From assembly GCA_900551945.1 (NCBI GenBank), contig URYE01000003.1, forward strand, positions 12,747 through 76,746: a stretch of DNA of 64,000 nucleotides, written 5' to 3'. The stretch is from an uncultured Eubacterium sp. GTDB taxonomy: Bacteria; Bacillota; Clostridia; Lachnospirales; Lachnospiraceae. A program made the position numbers and the translations under genes. The notes beneath the pieces were generated by a model. It had not been told where the DNA came from. It made no database searches and saw only the letters and a list, made by a program, of their open reading frames with translations. Shown here piece by piece: positions 1 to 9,600 of this stretch. The first letter of the stretch is position 1, and every line of letters begins with the position of its first letter.

Positions 1-55
1 GTGTTTTTATATCATACTGCTATCTTTAAAGGCATAAAATACAAAAATATATTGT

Positions 56-1057
56 TTAGTTGTTATCATTTTCTATAAATTCTTTAATATTATTAGCATT
101 GTCAATATTGGCTAAAGCCCACATAAGCTTCATTGTAAGGGCTTCAACTGGCATGTTACCGCCTGAGATTACATTTTGCTTAGCAAGTGTTTGACCAACG
201 GCGTATATAGATAAGTCAATTCCTTCAAAAAGACATTGAGTAGTTACTACAACACAAATACCAGCATTTATAAGCTCACCAACCTTTTGTGTAATGTTGT
301 GGTGTTCATTAGGAATACCACCTATACCAAAGCTTTCAATAATAACACCTTTGTAGTTAGTTTTAATAAAGTCAAATATTTCAGGATTTATACCTGGGAA
401 AAGCTTTAATACAAAAACGTCATCACACATTTTAGCTTTTAAGCAGAGTTCTTCTTTGTATTCACGATGTAAAAGTGAATTAAGTTCATTGTCTGAAAGT
501 TCTTTATTGTAAATAACAGTATTATTTTTGATACTTGCAATAACAGGATAGTTAATGCTTTTAAATGCGTCAAAGCTAAGTGTTTTCATTTTCATAGCAT
601 GAGTGCCACATATTAATATGTTGTCAAATGCAATATAAACACCTGCGATATCTTCGCACGCAAATCTTACGGCACAAGAAAGATTATTTATTGCGTCTGT
701 GCCATCTTCTTCAAGAGCTATTTGAGAGCCGGTAAGGATAACAGGTTTTGTAAGATTTTGAAGCATATATGTAAGAGCCGCACTTGAATAAGCCATAGTG
801 TCAGTTCCATGAGTGATTACAAATCCGTCATAGTCGTTGTAATTTTCATATATTGTATTAGCTATTATAGCCATTCTTTCTGGGTTCATATTAGTGCTGT
901 CAATACTCATTATAGATACTCCGCTAAGACTACAAAGCTTTGAAGCTTCTGGAATGTATGACATTATTTTATCTGCGTCAATAGTTGGGGCAAGTCCTTC
1001 TCCACAGTCACTAGAAGCAATTGTACCACCAGTTGCAATTAAAAGTAATTTTTTCAT
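56..1057 (-). CDS. ansA: L-asparaginase, cytoplasmic type I
   Basis: Hydrolyses L-asparagine to aspartate and ammonia. The 333-residue protein has the N-terminal TGGTIAS motif (residues 9-15) with the catalytic threonine and the second motif HGTDTMAYS around residue 83-91, both diagnostic of the bacterial asparaginase family. There is no signal peptide, which fits the cytoplasmic type I enzyme. The start was placed at the ATG preceded by ACGAGGT about 7 bases upstream; an in-frame start 15 codons upstream lacks a ribosome binding site. It lies downstream of the nhaC-type gene on the same strand, separated by a 56-bp hairpin. Family assignment is secure; the type I call rests on length and lack of export signal. 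Confidence 0.93.
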   Translation of the reverse strand: MKKLLLIATGGTIASSDCGEGLAPTIDADKIMSYIPEASKLCSLSGVSIMSIDSTNMNPERMAIIANTIYENYNDYDGFVITHGTDTMAYSSAALTYMLQNLTKPVILTGSQIALEEDGTDAINNLSCAVRFACEDIAGVYIAFDNILICGTHAMKMKTLSFDAFKSINYPVIASIKNNTVIYNKELSDNELNSLLHREYKEELCLKAKMCDDVFVLKLFPGINPEIFDFIKTNYKGVIIESFGIGGIPNEHHNITQKVGELINAGICVVVTTQCLFEGIDLSIYAVGQTLAKQNVISGGNMPVEALTMKLMWALANIDNANNIKEFIENDNN

Positions 1058-1172
1058 AGATTTACCTCGTATTAAAATATTATAGATAAACGAATTATAC
1101 AATTTTAAATTATTGTATACAATACTAAGAGAGTTTAATTATTATTTTTTATAATATGTTGAAATATAAACG

Positions 1173-1228
1173 TACACCATTAAAATAGTTGTCATATAAA
1201 TGTATTTGACAATTCTTTTAATGGTGTA
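1173..1228. repeat. Short inverted repeat related to family A, possible terminator
   Basis: The arms TACACCATTAAAA (1173-1185) and TTTTAATGGTGTA (1216-1228) are perfectly complementary, and an inner GTTGTCA/TGACAAT stem follows. The outer arms resemble the CACCAGTAAAAG / CTTTTAATGGTG segment of the long family A hairpins elsewhere in the window, so this may be a miniature or deleted relative. It lies between nhaC and ansA on the minus strand and could act as a weak terminator, although no clean T-run follows. Confidence 0.6.
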
Positions 1229-1240
1229 TATTTGTATTAT

Positions 1241-2674
1241 TTATGCAACGTCATTTTCGTTATTATTTTCAAACTGTTCATTTGATACACTAATTCGCAC
1301 ATCTTTTGAATTATCCCACATAAATAATCCTGTAAAGCCGAATATAATAGCAACAGCTATACATGAATATGTAAGCCACATATATGGAAGATATTCAATA
1401 GTTGCAACGCCTAGAATTGTTGACATATAGATACCGTTGTCACTCCAGGGAACCATACCCGCAGTAAGTGTTCCACCAAATTCAGCATTTCTTGATAATA
1501 CTCGTCTGCTATAGCCCATTTCATCATATTTATCTGCCATAATCTTAGGTGTAAGAATAAGTGAAACATACATAGCACTTCCGAAAAGACAACCTAAAAA
1601 ACCTACTATAATTGTAAACACAGTAAGAATTCCACCGTTGTGAATATGTGGATATACTTTTTTGGCAATTACTTTAATTATACCAATCTGGTCAAGAAGT
1701 CCACCAAAGCCAAGACCAAGAATTATAATTCCAATAGACCATAACATACTGTTCATTCCACCACGACTTAGTATTGAGTCGATAAACTGTATTCCTGTAT
1801 TGCTAGGAAGTTGAGCCCAAGCACTAGAGATAGCATTTACAGGAGTAAGACCCTGAAAAACGATACCCCACACGATACCAAGTAGAGAACCTAGAGAAAT
1901 TACAGGGAGTGATGGCATTTTTAATACAAGAAGTACAATAACAACAATCATAGGAATGAAGGCGAGTAGGCTTATATTAAAATTTTCTGAAAGTGAAACT
2001 ATAACATCGTTAATAAGTGACATATCGGCATTCTTACCACCTATGTTAAAACCTGTTATTGTAAATGCAATAAGTGTAATTACATAACCGATAACGGAAG
2101 CTGGGAGTATACCTTTTACATGGTCGATAACATCAATATCACTCATAGCGGAAGCGAGTACGCAACTGTCTGATAGTGGAGATAATTTATCGCCAAAGTA
2201 TGCACCTGAAAGAACAGCACCGGCAGTAATAGGAGCAGGAATACCAAGTCCAGCACCGATACCCATCATGGCGATACCAGCAGTTCCTACAGTTCCCCAA
2301 GATGTTCCAGTTGCAATTGAAGTTACACTACAAAGTATAAGGGCTGTAGGTAAAAATATAGTCGGACTTATAAAATTTAATCCGTAATAGATAATACTAG
2401 GAACAATTCCACCTGATATCCAAGTACCAACGAGTGCGCCTACGGCTAAAAGTATAAGGATAGCACTCATTCCGTTGTATATTCCTTTTGTGATTGCGTG
2501 TTCCATTTCTTTATAAGAATGTCCTGTCATCTTTCCTACTGCCATAGCAAGAAACCAACCTATGAAGATGGCAAGATGTATTTCAATTCCGAAATGATTG
2601 AATGTGAATGCAAAAATAAGAAATCCGCCCAGAACAAAAATGGATTGAAAAATGTTTGGCATTTTTTTATTCAT
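1241..2674 (-). CDS. nhaC: NhaC-family Na+/H+ antiporter
   Basis: Integral membrane antiporter exchanging Na+ (or, in some family members, malate/lactate couples) for protons. The 477-residue protein has about 11-12 hydrophobic segments and the NhaC signatures GTSWGTVGTAGIA near residues 140-152 and GDKLSPLSDS shortly after, characteristic of the Na_H_antiporter/NhaC superfamily. The start was set at the ATG preceded by ACGAGGT; an alternative start 31 codons upstream would add a hydrophilic tail with no ribosome binding site. The C-terminus is a short acidic/Asn-rich tail. The actual substrate (Na+ alone or an organic acid) cannot be told from sequence. Confidence 0.9.
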   Translation of the reverse strand: MNKKMPNIFQSIFVLGGFLIFAFTFNHFGIEIHLAIFIGWFLAMAVGKMTGHSYKEMEHAITKGIYNGMSAILILLAVGALVGTWISGGIVPSIIYYGLNFISPTIFLPTALILCSVTSIATGTSWGTVGTAGIAMMGIGAGLGIPAPITAGAVLSGAYFGDKLSPLSDSCVLASAMSDIDVIDHVKGILPASVIGYVITLIAFTITGFNIGGKNADMSLINDVIVSLSENFNISLLAFIPMIVVIVLLVLKMPSLPVISLGSLLGIVWGIVFQGLTPVNAISSAWAQLPSNTGIQFIDSILSRGGMNSMLWSIGIIILGLGFGGLLDQIGIIKVIAKKVYPHIHNGGILTVFTIIVGFLGCLFGSAMYVSLILTPKIMADKYDEMGYSRRVLSRNAEFGGTLTAGMVPWSDNGIYMSTILGVATIEYLPYMWLTYSCIAVAIIFGFTGLFMWDNSKDVRISVSNEQFENNNENDVA

Positions 2675-2922
2675 ATTGTACCTCGTTTCTGTAAAAATAT
2701 TTTGTAATAAATGGGGTGTCATTTTGGGTGGGTTAATGACTTGTTCTTTTTTGTGAACAGTAATCAAGATTATATGGGGATAACTATTAAAATGTCAATT
2801 GTAAATTTAAAAAAATTAATTTTAGAATGATTTTATGGATTATTATATAAGATTATGTTAGGTAAACTTAAGAAAATAAAGTCGTGCTGTAAATATATGG
2901 AAAATTGTATCTACATTTTGAA

Positions 2923-3075
2923 GATATCAGTATTATATAAACAAGCACACACCAGTAAAAGTACAATCAAATATATTTGTATGCCACCATCGAACAGGGG
3001 TGTTCGCTGTTGTCATACAAATATATCTGACTGTTCTTTTAATGGTGCATTTATTGTTTATATAATTCTGATATC
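2923..3075. repeat. Family A long hairpin repeat, copy 1
   Basis: A 153-bp imperfect palindrome. The outer arms are GATATCAG and CTGATATC; the middle arms are CACACCAGTAAAAGTACA and TGTTCTTTTAATGGTG; the apex is CGAACA-GGGG-TGTTCG. The same architecture recurs at 19543, 22045 and 40333 with compensating base changes. It occupies the intergenic region between the divergent nhaC gene and the plus-strand gene at 3435. Confidence 0.85.
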
Positions 3076-3272
3076 TTACGGAACTTTATTGGCGTACATG
3101 GGGAGAAAAATTGTTTATATTATCTTATGGGATTTTGTCGGTGTACAGAGCAGAAAATTTGTTTATATAATACTGATATTTTATTGGACTTTGTTGGGCA
3201 TAGGGGAGAAAAATTATTGATATCTTATGGGACTTTGTTGGTGCGTAGGGGAGAAAATTTGGTGATATTGGT
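3069..3272. repeat. Degenerate direct tandem repeat, four units
   Basis: Four imperfect direct copies of a 44-55-bp unit start near 3069, 3121, 3174 and 3218. Each has the pattern GATATCTTAYGG..TTTRTTGG followed by GGGGAGAAAAWTT. The array starts in the right end of family A copy 1, so it looks like local amplification of the repeat's flank. There are no unique spacers of constant length, so it is not a CRISPR array. Unit boundaries are approximate. Confidence 0.65.
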
Positions 3273-3282
3273 TTTAGAAATG

Positions 3283-3312
3283 TTGCAACGTATTAACTCA
3301 TAATGATATAAT
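3283..3312 (+). promoter_or_regulatory. Predicted sigma-A promoter for the gene at 3435
   Basis: TTGCAA at 3283-3288, an 18-bp spacer, then TATAAT at 3307-3312. Transcription would begin near 3320, leaving a leader of about 115 bases. Prediction from consensus match only. Confidence 0.55.
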
Positions 3313-3434
3313 TAGAGTAGCTTGTAGGAATAATTACTATATTAAGCAAAAATTGATAGAATAGGAAAAATGGGGAGTGAATGGTGATACATTTTTTCTA
3401 TAATAAATATAAGTATAGTTAGCGAGGTTTTGTG

Positions 3435-4010
3435 ATGTCAAAGGAAAAGATTGATTTAAAGAGTATTAAGAAGTTAAATGTAAGTGGTAAGCCGGTTAAG
3501 AAGGGAGTTAGTAAGAGTAATAGTAATAATTGGAAGTATAAGGGTGTAGGTAAGGCTCAAGGTGGTGTAAAGAAGAATAGTGGTTTAAAATCAAGTAATA
3601 AGGGTAAAGTAAAGAGTGCTAAAGAGCAAAAACCACAGGTGAAAAAAGAAGCACCGGAGGAGTGGCTTTATCTTAGTGAAGATGTAGATGGACTTTTAAG
3701 GCTTAAGAATACTTGTATGAATGTGTATGGAATGGATACGCAGTATTGGGAAGAATTAGGTGTTATTGAAGTTATATCAAAGGAAAATGGTAATTCAGAA
3801 TATGAATTTTCAATGGACGTAGAAGAACTTGAAAAGGATGGTTTTGACGAAGAATTGGAAAAATATTATGCAAAAAATAACATACATTTTGTAGCGGCAG
3901 TTACAATTCGTTGTAAGGATTATGAAACCGCCCGTCAGACCTTAAAAAAGATACAAGATAATGCAGGCGGTTTCTTTTGTTTAGACAGTGCTAATGCTTT
4001 CTCCAACTAA
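3435..4010 (+). CDS. Hypothetical protein with Lys-rich basic N-terminus
   Basis: A 191-residue cytoplasmic protein not recognised as any family. Residues 1-75 form a low-complexity, strongly basic tail rich in Lys, Ser, Asn and Gly with repeated GKxxKxGV-like stretches, suggestive of nucleic-acid or ribosome contact. Residues 80-191 form an acidic, apparently globular domain with alternating strand and helix character. The start is the ATG following GAGG (3424-3427); a GTG directly before it is less well spaced. Its 3' end overlaps the 3' end of the convergent gene at 3991 by 20 bp. The basic-tail-plus-acidic-domain layout recalls the DUF6465 protein at 54784, but I see no clear sequence relationship. 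Confidence 0.75.
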   Translation: MSKEKIDLKSIKKLNVSGKPVKKGVSKSNSNNWKYKGVGKAQGGVKKNSGLKSSNKGKVKSAKEQKPQVKKEAPEEWLYLSEDVDGLLRLKNTCMNVYGMDTQYWEELGVIEVISKENGNSEYEFSMDVEELEKDGFDEELEKYYAKNNIHFVAAVTIRCKDYETARQTLKKIQDNAGGFFCLDSANAFSN

Positions 4011-5070
4011 TTCCAGTGTGGTATGAAAGCCCATGTGTAGCTTTTCCAAATTCCTTAACAAAAGAATTAGCAAGCTGTGATACTGCAAGTTCATCATTAG
4101 AAAATATTATAGAAGTAGTTACTGGCTTGGTATTAATATAGTCTATTGGTGTGTCCTGCATACTAATATTATTAACTGTGCATAGCTCATAAATATTATT
4201 TATACATACATTGTATTTTAGAATAAGAGATATTGCACGTTTCATAGCTTTTTCGTATAATTCGTAAAATGAAGATGTATATAATTTGTTAGTTGCAAGG
4301 TCACGCCATATTTTACGACCTTCATTAAGGCAAGTTCTGTCTGGAAGTGTAGTATCAAATATAAGGCTTGAACATACATTTGCTCCTGTTAATTTGCGCT
4401 CAACGGGTTCAAGAATTTTCTTTTTAAGACCATGATTATCTTGAAGTGCATTGTCAGCAAATAAAGCTCTTTTAAATGTACCCTCAATATATGCAGTAGA
4501 TAATTTGCAGCCGTAAGTTTTATTAATTGAAGCACATAACACAGGTGCGATTGATTTTATTTCATCATCAGTTATATTAATAAAGTCATTGCGGTTTGCA
4601 TTATTGATGGTTGTATGAAAACGTTCATAATAAATTAATTCATCAATATCTGACTCAAGTTTGCAATGAGCTGTAAGAGAAGCACTTGCAGCTTTTTTAC
4701 TGTTGTCACGAACTGTTGTAACACTGTATACATAAGGGTGAAGTGCAGTATCAAGACTATAATGAGTGAGAAATCCCATAATATAAGCTGATACGGCAGG
4801 AATGTCAAAGCAATCTTGTATAAATATTTCTTTAACATAGTTCATAAAAAATGTATCAGTACGACTTGTGTGCATGTGACTTCCAATATTATTTTTCTTT
4901 TTAGCTACAGCAAGATGTACAAAATCATAAAAGAATATATCAGGCCCTTGCGCACCTGCCATAAATGCACCAAGGGCTTTATTAATTATTGTAGGAATTA
5001 TATGTGAAGATGTTGATACTTTTAATAATACATCTTGTGAAAATATGTAATGAGTAGCAATACTAGGCAT
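3991..5070 (-). CDS. Zinc-dependent phospholipase C domain protein
   Basis: A 359-residue protein resembling the Zn_dep_PLPC family. The N-terminal ATHYIF segment (residues 5-10), FMAGAQGPDIFFYD (37-50), the SHMH motif, and MGFLTHYSLDTALHPYVY (about 98-115) supply the His/Asp residues expected to bind zinc. No signal peptide is visible, so unlike secreted clostridial alpha-toxins it is likely cytoplasmic, as is common for the many uncharacterised clostridial members. The substrate is unknown. It is monocistronic and converges on, and overlaps by 20 bp, the gene at 3435. Confidence 0.8.
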   Translation of the reverse strand: MPSIATHYIFSQDVLLKVSTSSHIIPTIINKALGAFMAGAQGPDIFFYDFVHLAVAKKKNNIGSHMHTSRTDTFFMNYVKEIFIQDCFDIPAVSAYIMGFLTHYSLDTALHPYVYSVTTVRDNSKKAASASLTAHCKLESDIDELIYYERFHTTINNANRNDFINITDDEIKSIAPVLCASINKTYGCKLSTAYIEGTFKRALFADNALQDNHGLKKKILEPVERKLTGANVCSSLIFDTTLPDRTCLNEGRKIWRDLATNKLYTSSFYELYEKAMKRAISLILKYNVCINNIYELCTVNNISMQDTPIDYINTKPVTTSIIFSNDELAVSQLANSFVKEFGKATHGLSYHTGISWRKH

Positions 5071-5275
5071 TTTAACAACTCCTTAAATAAAATTTTATAA
5101 TAATTAAAACACATAATCAGAAATAAGTCTATAATATATTGTGAGTATGGCAATATATAAAAAATTAGTGTAATTTGCAAAAGAATATGATATATTAGAA
5201 ATACTGATTAGATATTTAAGATAGATAAAGTTTTGACCTTAATATAAAATGTTTTAGAAAGGCACTTGATAAGAT

Positions 5276-6613
5276 ATGGATTTATTTGAATATATGCGTG
5301 AAAATACAATGAAAACGGAAGCTCCATTAGCTTCAAGATTAAGACCAACTACCTTAGATGAAGTTGTAGGACAACAGCATATTATTGGTAAAGATAAGCT
5401 GTTATACAGAGCAATTAAAGCTGATAAGTTAAGTTCAATAATATTTTATGGTCCTCCTGGGACTGGAAAGACAACTCTTGCGAAGGTTATAGCTAATACA
5501 ACAAGTGCAATTTTTAAGCAGATTAATGCAACAGTTGCCGGTAAAAAAGATATGGAAGATGTTATTAGTGAAGCAAAGAACAGTCTTGGAATGTATGGCA
5601 AAAAGACAATCCTTTTTGTAGATGAGATACACCGATTTAACAAAGGTCAACAAGATTATCTTTTGCCTTTCGTTGAAGATGGAACAATTATACTTATAGG
5701 AGCTACAACAGAAAATCCATATTTTGAAGTAAATGGAGCGTTAATCTCAAGGTCTGTTATATTTGAATTAAAGCCATTAGAAAAAGAAGATATAAAAGAG
5801 CTTATTAATAGAGCGGTTTATGATAAAGACAAAGGAATGGGAGCATTTAATGCGCAGATAGATGAAGATGCGTTAGAATTTCTTGCAGATATTTCAAATG
5901 GTGACGCAAGAAATGCACTTAATGCTATTGAGCTTGGAATACTTACAACGAAGGCTTCACAAGATGGAATTATTCATATAACACTTGATATAGCACAAGA
6001 GTGTATTCAAAAAAGGGTTGTAAAGTATGATAAAGGTGGGGATAACCATTATGATACTATTTCAGCTTTTATAAAGAGTATGAGAGGTTCTGACCCTGAT
6101 GCAGCCGTATATTATCTTGCAAGAATGTTATATGCAGGTGAAGATGTAAGATTTATAGCAAGAAGAATTATGATATGTGCAAGTGAAGATGTAGGAAATG
6201 CTGACCCACAGGCACTTCAAATAGCAGTAGCCGCAGCACAGGCAGTTGAAAGAATTGGTATGCCAGAAGCTAGGATAATACTTTCACAAGCTGTTATATA
6301 TGTAGCAACAGCACCTAAAAGCAATTCAGCTATTATGGCAATTGACAAGGCAATGGAGATTGTTAAAGAAAAAACAACTGCACCTGTACCTGTATATCTT
6401 AAAGATGCACATTATAAAAATGCGGGAAAGTTAGGACATGGCATAGGATATAAGTATGCACACGACTATCCTAATCACTATGTAAAACAACAGTATCTTC
6501 CAGATGGACTTGAAAATAATGTATTTTATGAACCATCTGATATGGGATATGAACATAATATAAAAGAACATATGCTAAAAATACAAGCGGAGGCTGACAG
6601 TAATGAAGGATAA
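5276..6613 (+). CDS. rarA: Replication-associated recombination protein A (RarA/MgsA AAA+ ATPase)
   Basis: A clamp-loader-like AAA+ ATPase acting at stalled replication forks. The 445-residue protein has Walker A GPPGTGKTT near residue 59-67, Walker B ILFVDEIHRF, sensor 1 GATTENP and the family's C-terminal helical tetramerisation domain with GYKYAHDYPNHYV. Length is typical. The ribosome binding site is weak (AAAGG about 13 bases from the ATG). Its last 11 bases overlap the start of the 1180-residue gene, so it likely leads that operon and shares its transcript. Confidence 0.95.
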   Translation: MDLFEYMRENTMKTEAPLASRLRPTTLDEVVGQQHIIGKDKLLYRAIKADKLSSIIFYGPPGTGKTTLAKVIANTTSAIFKQINATVAGKKDMEDVISEAKNSLGMYGKKTILFVDEIHRFNKGQQDYLLPFVEDGTIILIGATTENPYFEVNGALISRSVIFELKPLEKEDIKELINRAVYDKDKGMGAFNAQIDEDALEFLADISNGDARNALNAIELGILTTKASQDGIIHITLDIAQECIQKRVVKYDKGGDNHYDTISAFIKSMRGSDPDAAVYYLARMLYAGEDVRFIARRIMICASEDVGNADPQALQIAVAAAQAVERIGMPEARIILSQAVIYVATAPKSNSAIMAIDKAMEIVKEKTTAPVPVYLKDAHYKNAGKLGHGIGYKYAHDYPNHYVKQQYLPDGLENNVFYEPSDMGYEHNIKEHMLKIQAEADSNEG

Positions 6614-9600
6614 TATTAACCGTTTAGCCAGAGGTAATTATATATACAATAAAGAACCTGTTGAGCTGTCGGATAAGAATATAAATGAACAGATTGAAAC
6701 TGGTATGGTATATAAGAAAGAATTTGTTATAAGCTCACCAGAATTTGTTAAGGGAGTAGTGTATTCTACTAATCCACATATAACAATACCAGACAATAAT
6801 TTTGGCGGAAGAATAAACAGCATTTCTTATACAATAGATACAAGAATGGTAAAACCACTAGAGCATATAACAGGCTGTTTTAAGATTGTAAGTAATTTAG
6901 GTGAGGAAAATATCAACTATGATTTTGAAATTACTGTAAATATGTGTGATACGAGTCTTGGAAAAGCATATAATATGTTTCATTTTGCTAATCTTGTGCA
7001 GACATCACCTACAGAAGCTTCAGAATTATTTTTATCAGATAATTTTAAGAAGATATTTATAAATGATAACGAACAGTTGAGTTGTATGTATGAGGTACTA
7101 AAAAAGAGTAGTAATGTAGAAGATGCAATGGAGGAGTTTCTTATTGCCGTAAAAAAGAAAATGCCTGTTATTTTTGAAGTGTCTGATACAAAAAAAACAT
7201 TTAATAGTGTTGAAGATGATATAAACGAGCAGTTTGTCATTACAAAAAATAACTGGGGATATTTTAATATATATATCAATTCAGATGTTGATTTTATAGA
7301 TTTATCTGCCGTAAAGCTTACAGAGAGTGATTTTTCGGGCAATAGATGTGTGGTAAAGTATTCAATAAAAAAAGACAAGCTACATCTCGGTGTCAATCTT
7401 GCGTCTATTACAGTAACAAGTGGTAGTATAGAACATATAATACAGCTTGAAGTAAGAAATACACCTATGATAGATATAGCACAGCGAGAAGAACGTCACG
7501 CATTGTATAATCTTACAAGGTCATATCTTGATTATAGAATGAAAAAACAAGACATGAAGGACTGGCTAGAAAAAAGCAGTCAAGTTGTGGCAAGATTAAG
7601 AGCCTTTAAAAATCAAAATGAATTTTATACTGTGGCACAGGCACAGCTATATGTAATGCAGGGGCAAGATGAAGATGCTAAGTGGCTTCTTGACAGTGTA
7701 ATAGAATATATTGGCGACAAAAAAGACGAAAACGCAGAGCTTTATTGTTATTATCTTTATGTTAATTCACTTCTTAAAAAAGATGATGAAATAACTAAAA
7801 AAGCATTAAATACAGTTGAAAGATATTATGAAAATGGTCACGACGATTGGAGAATGTTGTGGCTTATACTATATCTTGATGTTGAAAGAGAAAAAAATTT
7901 AAGTATAAAATTAGCAAGAATTAAAGATATGTATCACAAGGGTTACAGAAGTCCTGTGATGTATTATGAAGCAATGTTAGTTATGAATGAACAACCTGTT
8001 TTATTAAGAGTGCTTAATGATTTTGAAATACAGGTGTTAAGTTTTGGCTGTCGTTATGAGTTAATTACAGAAAAGCTTGCAAAGTATGTATGTAGCGTTA
8101 TTGGAAGTGAAAAAATAGCTCAACCTAAATATCTAGGTATTCTTGAAAAGCTAAATGAAATGTTTAGTGATGACAATATGCTTAGTGTCCTTGTTACACA
8201 TATGATAAGAAATGAGTTAGTTGGAAGACCTTACTTTGAAATCTATAAAAAGAGTATATTAAGAAAGTTAAGAATTACAAGACTTTATGAATTTTATATG
8301 GCAAGTATAGATAAGAGTAAACTTATAAAGCTTCCTAAGATTGTGCTTAGATATTTTGCCTATGAGCCACAGCTAGATTATGAGAATAAGGCTTATCTTT
8401 TTGCAAATGTATTGACTAACGAGATTGATAATACAGAAATAATGAAGGAATATAGTTATCAGATTGAACAGTTTGCAAATGAACAGATGCGACAAAGACA
8501 TATTGATAACAATCTTTGTATTATTTACAAATATATATGTAATAATATCAAGGTTACAGAAGAAAATAAAGATTTCTTAAGTCGTTTTGTATTTGCATAT
8601 AAGATAACTTGTTTTGATGAAAATATAGAAAATGTTATTATAAGACACAAAGAATTTGACATAGAAGTAAGCTATCCTGTAATTAATAATACAGCCTTTG
8701 TTCAGATGTATACAGATAATACAACGATTGCATTTTCTGATAACAATGGAAGAAGAAAGCAAAGTAACATAAAATATGAGATAGAACGTGTATTTGACAA
8801 TAAAAAAGTGCTTTCACAGATTATAAGTAAGTGTAGTGACAATGTTAATATTCAGATATATATACATGAAAATAATATAAAAAATAATAATCACAGTGAT
8901 GAAGCACTTGACATTTGTACTAAGCTTTTTAAATGCAAAGAGCTTGCGCCTATATTTAAAAAGTCTATTAATTCGTGGATAATTGATTATTATTATAGAT
9001 ATGGAAATATAGAAGATTTTGATGTGCAGTATCATATAATTGATGAAGACAATTTGAATGTTGAAGATTATTATAAGTTCACTCAAATATGTATAGCTGA
9101 TAAGATGTACGATAAAGCATATAATATTATTAGCAAATATGGTTTTGCAGGTGTAGATATGATTAAGCTTTTTAGGCTTGCAAGATTTTTTATTGAAAAA
9201 GAAGATTATCAATATGATAATGTAGTAGATGCTATATGTACATATCTTTTTACGAGTAAGAAATATGATGAAGTTATATTAAAATTTATGGCACTTTACC
9301 ATAATTCATCTAATGAAAATATGTATTATGTTTGGAGAGCTTGTGAAACATTTGACGTAGTAAGACAAGAGCTTTGCGAAAGAATAGTATCTCAAATGCT
9401 TTTTACAGGAGAGTTGTCAGAAAGACTTAAGGAAGTATTTGGCGAATATTATAAAAATGGTGCAAATATTACGGTTGTAAAAGCTTATATTGGATATAAC
9501 TCTTATATGTCTTTTGTTAAAATGAAAAATGAAGATAAAAACATATATAGTATAATTGAAAATCTGATAGAAGAAAAAGATAATTTTCCAGAGATATGTC

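Noticed and set aside
1..55. Partial gene at the left edge of the window
   Set aside because: The first 55 bases are AT-rich spacer behind ansA with no convincing coding frame or RNA.
2855..3220. Open reading frame of 121 codons through the intergenic repeat
   Set aside because: It runs through both arms of a family A hairpin and the tandem array, with no ribosome binding site and Cys/Ile/Tyr-rich nonsense composition; the open frame comes from the repeat sequence.
3069..3272. CRISPR array
   Set aside because: The units are degenerate along their full length and there are no unique spacers of constant size and no cas genes.
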